Assembly: GCA_035491935.1 (NCBI GenBank)
Contig: DATJJW010000071.1
Location: forward strand, 1-12,942
Direction of reading: 5' to 3'
DNA: 12,942 nt
Origin: DATJJW01 sp035491935
Lineage (GTDB): Bacteria > Pseudomonadota > Alphaproteobacteria > ATCC43930 > CGMCC-115725
Shown piece by piece: positions 7,815-12,942 of this stretch (position 1 is the stretch's first letter; each line of letters begins with the position of its first letter). Made by a program: the position numbers and the translations under genes. The notes under the pieces were generated by a model. The model was not told the DNA's origin. It saw nothing but the letters and a program-made list of their open reading frames with translations, and made no database searches.

Positions 7815-7851
7815 TTGCCTCCTTGCCCCGGCAACATCGGTCAATTTCGCG

Positions 7852-7971
7852 TCATGAGCCCAACTTCACCCGATCTTGATAGGAGGGTGACGCGCCTTCG
7901 ATGGATAATCCTTTGAGGACGATCTTGCCCAAGAATTCGGGGACGACGGGACGCGGGCGGACAGCAAACAT
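7852..7971 (-). CDS. Weak candidate 39-residue ORF after the DUF4239 gene
   Basis: ATG at 7971 to TGA at 7854-7852. The frame is the same as that of the DUF4239 gene and stays open all the way back to that gene's TGA (8058-8056), 67 codons in total. The short product includes VVPEFLGKIVLKGLSIEG, with no family recognised. There is no well-placed ribosome site, and third-position G/C is only about 63%. It may be an extension remnant, a small gene, or chance. It ends 37 bases before the candidate at 7814. Confidence 0.15.
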   Translation of the reverse strand: MFAVRPRPVVPEFLGKIVLKGLSIEGASPSYQDRVKLGS

Positions 7972-8055
7972 CGATGCGAGAAGCCCTCGGCCTCCGAGGA
8001 CGCTTGCGGTCGCGCTGTCAGCTGGCCAGGCTCCCAGGTCGCTCAGCCTTTCCGC

Positions 8056-8832
8056 TCACTGGAGGCCGACTTGGCGCAGCGCAGTCGGCTGCACAGTGAA
8101 GCCACCGGTGCTGAATGGCCGGTCATTGATCATGAGCAGAACGAGGGAGGCCGCCACAGCGGTGGAAAAGATGAACATGCCGGCCGCGGCGGTCACACGG
8201 CGGTCTATATGCACCATGGCAAGCGTCGTCAGGACCAATCCATCCAGGACGAATATGACCAACCATTGCGCTGGGGAGATGACCGCATGACTTAGCAGGA
8301 TCCGGCCCCGTCTCGCCTCCAGGGCCCTCTCGAGAGACGCAATGGCGCGTTCCTGGGCAAGTCGCTGGCCTGGATTGTCCGCACCGAAAGTCAACAGCGC
8401 TCTCATTGTCTCCTTGAGGCCAGGCGACGATTGCCTGACGCTCGCGCGGCCCGCCAGCATGGCCGGCCAGTCTTCCGCCTCTATAAACTGCAGATGCTTT
8501 TGCAATCCTGCATGTATCGCACCTCGCGTTGCCTCAGGAAGTGCGTCTGAAAACAGGACCATTTCGCTGATTGCGATCGCCTCTTGCGCGACATAGGCGT
8601 TGGCGCGATCGAGGTTGGCCCACACGCGTGAGGCGAGGAAGACGATCAACAGGCCGGCAATGACGGAAAGAGGTGTGAGCAGAACCGGCGTGACCGCCTT
8701 CAATTCGGCGGCAATCTGGCGATGCGAGATCATGGTCGCGATGAAGAAAATGACCCCGGCGATGGCGTAGCAGATCGCAAACATCAGCAAAGCGATGATC
8801 GCTCCGTCCTGCGACTCGATCCACAAGATCAT
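8056..8832 (-). CDS. DUF4239 (bestrophin-like) four-helix membrane protein
   Basis: A 258-residue integral membrane protein with hydrophobic segments near residues 10-34, 48-68, 187-207 and 214-234. The charged, mostly helical middle part (70-180) would form a soluble domain. The arrangement of two helices, a soluble domain, two helices and a C-terminal NDRPFSTGGFTVQPTALR motif is typical of the DUF4239 family. This family is sometimes called bestrophin-like, but no channel activity has been shown here. GGAG (8843-8840) stands seven bases before the ATG, supporting the start. Small candidate genes lie on the same strand upstream (8889-9038) and downstream (7650-7971). No terminator is visible after it. 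The family call is good; the physiological role is unknown. Confidence 0.8.
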   Translation of the reverse strand: MILWIESQDGAIIALLMFAICYAIAGVIFFIATMISHRQIAAELKAVTPVLLTPLSVIAGLLIVFLASRVWANLDRANAYVAQEAIAISEMVLFSDALPEATRGAIHAGLQKHLQFIEAEDWPAMLAGRASVRQSSPGLKETMRALLTFGADNPGQRLAQERAIASLERALEARRGRILLSHAVISPAQWLVIFVLDGLVLTTLAMVHIDRRVTAAAGMFIFSTAVAASLVLLMINDRPFSTGGFTVQPTALRQVGLQ

Positions 8833-8888
8833 GTCCAGTCTCCACTTCGGAGTTCATGTGGTGCTAAACCCGGAATGATCAACGGATG

Positions 8889-9038
8889 CTAGTCGCGATC
8901 GGCCTGCCCCACATAGAAGCCGGTCGAGACCAAGGAGGGCTGCTGGCTCGTTCCGTCGCTTTGGGCAAGTACGTGGTCGACGACTTGGACGAGCTTACAG
9001 TCGAGCGTGAGCCGCTTGCCGCTGTCGTCATCCGGCAT
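8889..9038 (-). CDS. Candidate 49-residue protein upstream of the DUF4239 gene
   Basis: ATG at 9038 to TAG at 8891-8889. About 80% of third codon positions are G or C, as in the neighbouring true genes, which is the main support for coding. The product begins MPDDDSGKRLTLDCKL and ends with VSTGFYVGQADRD; no family is recognised and no membrane segment is present. The frame is open a few codons further upstream, where a TTG at 9047 has AAGGGG nearby and would add LGC before the methionine. It ends 56 bp before the DUF4239 start on the same strand, so the two may be co-transcribed. It could be a small intact gene or the tail of a longer lost gene. Confidence 0.42.
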   Translation of the reverse strand: MPDDDSGKRLTLDCKLVQVVDHVLAQSDGTSQQPSLVSTGFYVGQADRD

Positions 9039-9083
9039 GCAGCCCAAGCCGCCCCTTACTATTCAACGACGAGGACGTGCAGG

Positions 9084-9148
9084 AGCGGTCTTTCTCATGA
9101 CGTCGGATGATGTTGGAGGACGCGGCGTACCCCAAACCAAAGACCGCT
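9084..9148. repeat. Perfect 10-bp inverted repeat enclosing 45 bp
   Basis: AGCGGTCTTT (9084-9093) and AAAGACCGCT (9139-9148) are exact reverse complements, separated by 45 bp that hold no convincing gene. The unit lies between the EVE gene and the 49-residue candidate. It might be a small mobile-element relic, a long hairpin, or paired regulator sites. No target-site duplication was seen next to it. Confidence 0.4.
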
Positions 9149-9187
9149 TAAGGCCCATAACCACCCGCACCGACTAGCCTTTTTACC

Positions 9188-9595
9188 TCACAGCCCGCCC
9201 ATCCGGCACAGCTCCGCCCATTCCGTGTCCGAGATCGGCACGACCGAGAGGCGGGACTGGCGGATCAGGGCCAGGTCCTTGAGTGCGGGCGCGGCCTTCA
9301 TCGCCTTCAGCGTCACCGGATTCGGCACCGGCTTGACCGGCGCCACGTCGACCATGACGAAACGACCGCTCGCATCGCTGGGATCGGGATAGGCCTCGCG
9401 CACGATCTCGGCGATGCCGACGATCTCCAGCCCCTCGTTCGAATGATAGAAGAATGCCTGGTCGCCGACCTTCATGGCCTTGAGGTTGTTGGCCGCCTGG
9501 TAGTTGCGCACCCCGTCCCAATGGGTGCGCTTGTCCGCGTTGAATTTGGTCCAGGAATATTTGAACGGCTCGGATTTCAGCAGCCAATGTGCCAT
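9188..9595 (-). CDS. EVE-domain protein
   Basis: A 135-residue single-domain EVE protein, the expected length for bacterial members and homologous to the core of human THYN1. Recognisable parts are the start MAHWLLKSEPFKYSW, the WDGVRNYQAANNLKAMKVGD segment that follows, FFYHSNEG, and the C-terminal region rich in Pro and Val. EVE belongs to the PUA-like superfamily related to YTH domains, and members are known or proposed to recognise modified bases in DNA or RNA. The ATG at 9595 has AAGGA (9607-9603) seven bases upstream, right behind the gpsA stop, which rules out the longer in-frame start at 9718. It is the last gene of the tsaD-gpsA-EVE operon, 16 bp after gpsA. That housekeeping context argues against a dedicated defence role. 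Confidence 0.9.
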   Translation of the reverse strand: MAHWLLKSEPFKYSWTKFNADKRTHWDGVRNYQAANNLKAMKVGDQAFFYHSNEGLEIVGIAEIVREAYPDPSDASGRFVMVDVAPVKPVPNPVTLKAMKAAPALKDLALIRQSRLSVVPISDTEWAELCRMGGL

Positions 9596-9611
9596 GGGCG
9601 GGTCCTTCAGT

Positions 9612-10616
9612 TCATTCGGCCTTGAAAGGCCGGGCAAGCAATTGCCGGATGGTCTCGTCGATGCCGGCGCCCCGATGCAAGATCGCGTCGACGGCGAAAA
9701 CGATCGGCATCTCGACATCCATCTTGCGGGCGAGCCCCGCCAGCGCCTGAGATGTCGCCACGCCCTCGGCGACCGACCGCCTTCCGGCCAATATCTCCGC
9801 CAGGTTCTGCCCTTGCCCGAGCGCCATGCCGAGCGAGCAGTTGCGCGACTGCATGGCGGTGCAGGTCAGCACCAGATCGCCGACGCCCGACAATCCCATC
9901 AAAGTCTCCGGCCGTGCCCCCATGGCGGATGCCAGGCGCATCATCTCCGCGATCCCGCGCGTGATGAGTGCCGCACGGGCATTGTCGCCGAGGCCTCGGC
10001 CCCAGACGATGCCGCAGGCAATCGCCAGCACGTTCTTGACCGCCCCACCGATCTCGCAGCCGAGCGGATCGTCGGAAAGATAGGGCCGGAAGCTGGGCGT
10101 GCCCAATGTCGCGACCAGCCGCGCGCCGAGATTCCCGTCGCGCGACGCCAGCGTCACGGCGGTCGGCAGGCCCCTGGCGACCTCGATGGCGAAGGTCGGC
10201 CCCGACAGCACGGCCTGAGGCCGGCCAGGCAGGCAATCGGCGATCACTTCTTCCATGGTGGCGCCCGTACCGATCTCGACCCCTTTTGAAGCGATTACTA
10301 CCGGCGTCTCCCGCGGCAGGATCGGCGCCAGCCCCTCTGCCACGCCGCGCAGATATTGCGTCGGCACGACCAGCAGCAACGCCTGTGCATGCGCGGCGAT
10401 ATCCGCCAGATCCGAGGTCCCCCGAATCGAGGGATCGAGGGTGATGCCCGGCAGGAAGTTCGGATTGGCATGGTCCTGATCGATGGCGCGCGCGACCTCG
10501 GGCGAGCGCGCCCAAATCATGACCTCCGCCCCGGCACGCCGCGCGGTCTGCGCCAGTGCCGTACCCCAGGCGCCCGCGCCCAGCACGCCGATGCGGGTGA
10601 AAGGGCTAATCGTCAT
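9612..10616 (-). CDS. gpsA: Glycerol-3-phosphate dehydrogenase [NAD(P)+]
   Basis: A 334-residue cytoplasmic enzyme that reduces dihydroxyacetone phosphate to sn-glycerol-3-phosphate, the backbone for phospholipids. The nucleotide-binding GxGxxG is GAGAWG (13-18) near the N-terminus. Further family marks are SKGVE (110-114), SGPTFA (138-143), the catalytic Lys194 in GGAVKN, the substrate-binding GLSGVGDL segment (241-248) and Arg258-Asn259. The length is standard. The start ATG at 10616 overlaps the tsaD TGA by four bases (ATGA), so translation is probably coupled to tsaD. The longer in-frame start inside tsaD is rejected because the protein's fold begins right after this ATG. Confidence 0.97.
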   Translation of the reverse strand: MTISPFTRIGVLGAGAWGTALAQTARRAGAEVMIWARSPEVARAIDQDHANPNFLPGITLDPSIRGTSDLADIAAHAQALLLVVPTQYLRGVAEGLAPILPRETPVVIASKGVEIGTGATMEEVIADCLPGRPQAVLSGPTFAIEVARGLPTAVTLASRDGNLGARLVATLGTPSFRPYLSDDPLGCEIGGAVKNVLAIACGIVWGRGLGDNARAALITRGIAEMMRLASAMGARPETLMGLSGVGDLVLTCTAMQSRNCSLGMALGQGQNLAEILAGRRSVAEGVATSQALAGLARKMDVEMPIVFAVDAILHRGAGIDETIRQLLARPFKAE

Positions 10617-11716
10617 GCCTTGACCCCGGCAAAGGCCGCCTTGGGTGCGGTCAAATCGAGCGGCCAGCGTGGCCGGGCCGCGAAATCGAGCCCATCGGTC
10701 AGCCCCAAGCGCAACCGCTCGATGCCGGCCCAGGCGACCATGGCGCCATTGTCGGTGCAAAGTGCCGGGCGCGGCGCCACCAGTGCTAGGCCAGCCTTCT
10801 TGCTGACCGTGTCCAGCGCCGCACGGATCGCGGCATTGGCTGCGACGCCGCCGGCGACGACGAGATGCGCGCCTTCCGGATGGCGCTCGCGGAAGATGCT
10901 GGCGGCACGCGCCGTACGGTCGGCCAAGCTATCGGCCACCGCCCGCTGGAACGCGGCGGCGAGATCGGCCTTGGCCTGGTCATCGCCGTTATCGATCGTC
11001 TGCGCCGCCTGGCGCACCGCTGTCTTGAGGCCGGAGAAGGAGAAGTCGCAACCGGGCCGGCCCTTCATCGGCCTCGGCAGGTCGAAGCGTCCGGCCTCAC
11101 CCCGGACGGCGCAGCGTTCGACCGCCGGCCCACCCGGATAGCCGAGATCCAGGAGCTTCGCCGTTTTGTCGAAGGCCTCGCCCACGGCATCGTCGATGGT
11201 GGTGCCGAGCCGGACATAGCGGCCGACGCCCTCGACAATCAGCAGCTGGCAATGGCCGCCGGAGATCAACAGCAGCAGATAGGGGAACGGCACATCATGG
11301 TCGAGCCGCACGGTCAGCGCATGGGCCTCCAGATGGTTGACCGCGACGAAAGGCAGGTTGCGCACCAGCGCCATCGCCTTGGCCGCAGTCACACCGACCA
11401 TGACCCCGCCGATGAGGCCAGGACCGGCGGTGGCCGCAATGGCGTCGATATCCGCCCAACCGCAACCGGCCTCATCCATCGCCGCCTCGACGATCGGCGC
11501 CAGGTGGTCGAGATGGGCACGCGCCGCCACCTCCGGCACCACGCCGCCGAACCGCTCATGCTCATCGAACTGCGAACGCAGCGCATGACCCAGTACCATG
11601 CCGCCGCCGGCAACGCCTTTGGCGGAAATGCTTTTGGCCGAATCGCCGCTCTCCGTCACCGCCACGATGGCGGCGGCGGTCTCATCGCAGCTTGTCTCCA
11701 ATCCCAGGACCTTCAT
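10613..11716 (-). CDS. tsaD: tRNA N6-threonylcarbamoyladenosine (t6A37) transferase subunit TsaD
   Basis: A 367-residue TsaD/Gcp/Kae1 protein. With TsaB and TsaE it moves the threonylcarbamoyl group from its adenylate onto A37 of ANN-decoding tRNAs. The start MKVLGLETSCDETAAA is the family's classic N-terminus and fixes the ATG at 11716. Metal ligands are visible: His128 and His132 in NHLEAH, and Asp322 in CTDNGAM. SGGH (152-155) and the VAGGVAAN block (287-294) are also present. Between residues 20 and 50 there is an Ala/Gly/Ser-rich stretch, apparently longer than the usual short strand-turn-strand. TsaB and TsaE are not in this window. The gene heads an operon with gpsA and the EVE gene. 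No good ribosome site precedes it; see the promoter entry. Confidence 0.97.
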   Translation of the reverse strand: MKVLGLETSCDETAAAIVAVTESGDSAKSISAKGVAGGGMVLGHALRSQFDEHERFGGVVPEVAARAHLDHLAPIVEAAMDEAGCGWADIDAIAATAGPGLIGGVMVGVTAAKAMALVRNLPFVAVNHLEAHALTVRLDHDVPFPYLLLLISGGHCQLLIVEGVGRYVRLGTTIDDAVGEAFDKTAKLLDLGYPGGPAVERCAVRGEAGRFDLPRPMKGRPGCDFSFSGLKTAVRQAAQTIDNGDDQAKADLAAAFQRAVADSLADRTARAASIFRERHPEGAHLVVAGGVAANAAIRAALDTVSKKAGLALVAPRPALCTDNGAMVAWAGIERLRLGLTDGLDFAARPRWPLDLTAPKAAFAGVKA

Positions 11717-11724
11717 ATCCTGGG

Positions 11725-11753
11725 GATATACACGGGCGCCGCCGCGAGGCCAA
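11725..11753 (-). promoter_or_regulatory. Candidate promoter for the tsaD operon, nearly leaderless
   Basis: On the minus strand TTGGCC (11753-11748) and TATATC (11730-11725) are spaced by exactly 17 bp, fitting a housekeeping -35/-10 pair. Transcription would begin around 11718, only a couple of bases before the tsaD ATG (11716). That agrees with the lack of a well-placed Shine-Dalgarno. ATATCC and GGATAT (11715-11720 and 11724-11729) also form a short inverted repeat over the start. The site is inferred from sequence only. Confidence 0.4.
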
Positions 11754-11829
11754 CCCGCGAACCAGATGAACCCGGCCACCTGCACGCTTATCCGCTTTGC
11801 ATTGCCGGATATGAGCGATAAAGAAAGTC

Positions 11830-12816
11830 ATGGCTTCGATTCCGCCTCTCCTGCGCATCGGCACCCGTGGCAGCGCGCTCGCGCTGGCCCAAGCCCATGA
11901 AGTCCAGGACCGCCTCTCCCGCGCCCATGACCCGCTGCGCGCCCCCGGCGCCATCGAGATCGTGGTGATCCAGACCACCGGCGACCGGGTCACCGACCGC
12001 TCGCTAAACGCCATCGGCGGCAAGGGTCTCTTCACCAAGGAGATCGAGGAGGCGCTGCTCGACCGCCGCATCGATATCGCCGTCCATTCGATGAAGGACG
12101 TGCCGACCATCCTGCCGGCCGGGCTGGTCATCGATTGCCTGCTGCCGCGCGAGGATGCCCGCGACGTGCTGTTCGCCCGGAAGCAGGCAATCGATGATCA
12201 GCCCGGCGGCATCTCCGATCTCAAGCCCGGGATCATCGTCGGCACCGCCTCGCTGCGGCGCCAGGCGCAGATCCTGATGCATCGCCCGGACGTCACCGTC
12301 GTGCCATTCCGCGGCAATGTCGGCACCAGGCTGGCCAAACTGGAATCGGGCGTGGTCGATGCCACCTTGCTGGCCGCCGCGGGGCTGCGCCGGCTCGGCC
12401 ATGACATCGCCGCGATGCCCATGGCGACGGTCTTGTCGGAGGATATGATGCTGCCCGCCGTCGCCCAAGGCGCCATCGGCATCGAGCGTCGCCAGGACGA
12501 CGACCGGATCGCCGGGTATCTGGCGGCATTGAATCATGTGGAGACTCATATCTGCGTCGCGGCCGAACGCGCACTGCTGGCGACCCTCGACGGATCATGC
12601 CGCACGCCGATCGCAGCCCATGCCACGCTTAATGGGAACACGCTGACACTTCAGGCATTGATCGTCCGGCCCGATGGCAGCGAACATCATCGGGCGACGC
12701 GCCAGGGTGCCGCTGTGGACGCGGTCCGGATCGGCAATGATGCCGGGGCGGAGCTGCGTGGCCATGCCGGTCCTGGATTCTTCTCCCCCAATCTGCCGGA
12801 GCAGACCGCACGATGA
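11830..12816 (+). CDS. hemC: Porphobilinogen deaminase (hydroxymethylbilane synthase)
   Basis: A 328-residue cytoplasmic enzyme that joins four porphobilinogen molecules into hydroxymethylbilane for heme and other tetrapyrroles. Family marks are RIGTRGSALALAQA at the start, the catalytic Asp90 in VHSMKDVP, Arg-rich substrate segments (GTASLRRQ, 138-145; PFRGNVGTR, 159-167) and Cys257 in DGSCRTP, which carries the dipyrromethane cofactor. The length is normal for the family. Only a purine-rich AAGAAAG, two bases before the ATG, is available as a ribosome site. It is divergent from tsaD with 113 bp between the two starts. Its TGA overlaps the hemD ATG (ATGA), a common coupled arrangement. Confidence 0.97.
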   Translation: MASIPPLLRIGTRGSALALAQAHEVQDRLSRAHDPLRAPGAIEIVVIQTTGDRVTDRSLNAIGGKGLFTKEIEEALLDRRIDIAVHSMKDVPTILPAGLVIDCLLPREDARDVLFARKQAIDDQPGGISDLKPGIIVGTASLRRQAQILMHRPDVTVVPFRGNVGTRLAKLESGVVDATLLAAAGLRRLGHDIAAMPMATVLSEDMMLPAVAQGAIGIERRQDDDRIAGYLAALNHVETHICVAAERALLATLDGSCRTPIAAHATLNGNTLTLQALIVRPDGSEHHRATRQGAAVDAVRIGNDAGAELRGHAGPGFFSPNLPEQTAR

Positions 12817-12942
12817 AGCTGCTCGTCACCCGGCCGGCGGAAGACGCCGCCCCGCTCGCCGCCGAGCTGCGCGCACACGGCCATGAAGTGCTGATTGCGC
12901 CGATGATGACGGTGTCGCTGCGGCCGGAGCGCCTGCCCGACC
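12813..12942 (+). CDS. hemD: Uroporphyrinogen-III synthase, N-terminal part only
   Basis: The first 43 codons of a gene that runs off the right edge. The start MKLLVTRPAEDA, then LAAELRAHGHEVLIAPMM, matches the N-terminus of HemD, which closes and flips ring D of hydroxymethylbilane to make uroporphyrinogen III. It follows hemC with a four-base ATGA overlap, which supports both the start and the identity. Nothing can be said about the catalytic core, which lies outside the window. Confidence 0.9.
   Translation, partial: MKLLVTRPAEDAAPLAAELRAHGHEVLIAPMMTVSLRPERLPD

Larger units (their letters stand above)
7559..8055. other. Gap between protease and DUF4239 genes, small candidate ORFs only
   Basis: This stretch of about 500 bp has no large gene on either strand. 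It holds the 54- and 39-codon minus-strand candidates listed separately. The near-palindrome GCCCGAACGGGC (7604-7615), about 46 bp before the protease start, could be part of its control region. No clear terminator or promoter was found. Confidence 0.55.
8833..9187. other. Gap between DUF4239 and EVE genes
   Basis: It holds the 49-codon minus-strand candidate (8889-9038) and the 10-bp inverted repeat (9084-9148). The rest shows nothing I can support. No intrinsic terminator for the EVE operon is evident downstream of 9188. Confidence 0.55.

Noticed and set aside
8886..9110. Plus-strand 74-codon frame
   Set aside because: No ribosome site and no family. The opposite-strand 49-codon frame has the better codon profile.
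9094..9178. Tiny plus-strand ORF starting MTSDDVGG inside the inverted-repeat unit
   Set aside because: About 25 codons, AGGAG too far upstream, and it reads through one arm of the repeat. Support is insufficient.
9188..9595. EVE gene as part of a defence island
   Set aside because: The neighbours are tsaD and gpsA in a compact housekeeping operon. No restriction, toxin or nuclease gene is present.

Overview
The window is GC-rich, densely coding bacterial chromosome. It most likely comes from an alphaproteobacterium, perhaps of Rhodospirillales type. The reasons are the strong G/C preference at third codon positions, an arrangement typical of that class (hemC-hemD facing tsaD-gpsA and an EVE-domain gene), and a TGCCCGGA-type palindromic intergenic repeat near 5922 of the kind common in alphaproteobacterial genomes. 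No rRNA, tRNA, CRISPR array, phage gene or transposase was seen. The species cannot be named from this sequence alone.

Layout. (1) 1-1814, minus: the first 604 residues of a secreted TPR-repeat protein that runs off the left edge. (2) 1815-2260: a 446-bp gap with a membrane-anchor-like open frame split by an in-frame TGA, and two perfect inverted repeats. (3) 2261-5789, plus: a half-size ABC exporter followed by a PAS / degenerate-GGDEF / EAL protein, probably a c-di-GMP phosphodiesterase. (4) 5790-5977: two strong hairpins forming a composite REP-like element between convergent genes. (5) 5978-7558, minus: a periplasmic Deg/HtrA serine protease with two PDZ domains. (6) 7559-9187, minus: a thinly coding stretch with a four-helix DUF4239 (bestrophin-like) membrane protein and several candidate small genes. 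(7) 9188-11716, minus: the operon tsaD-gpsA-EVE, with a 4-nt ATGA overlap between tsaD and gpsA. (8) 11830-12942, plus: hemC and the start of hemD, again with an ATGA overlap.

How the genes work together. The right half is housekeeping: tRNA t6A modification (TsaD), glycerol-3-phosphate supply for phospholipids (GpsA), a probable modified-base reader (EVE) and two consecutive steps of tetrapyrrole synthesis (HemC, HemD). The left half is envelope and signalling: a secreted TPR protein, an exporter beside a c-di-GMP enzyme, and a periplasmic quality-control protease. I did not find a convincing new multi-gene system. The least explained parts are the small-ORF region around the DUF4239 gene (7650-9150) and the 1868-2174 gap with a possible gene remnant and a strong dyad.
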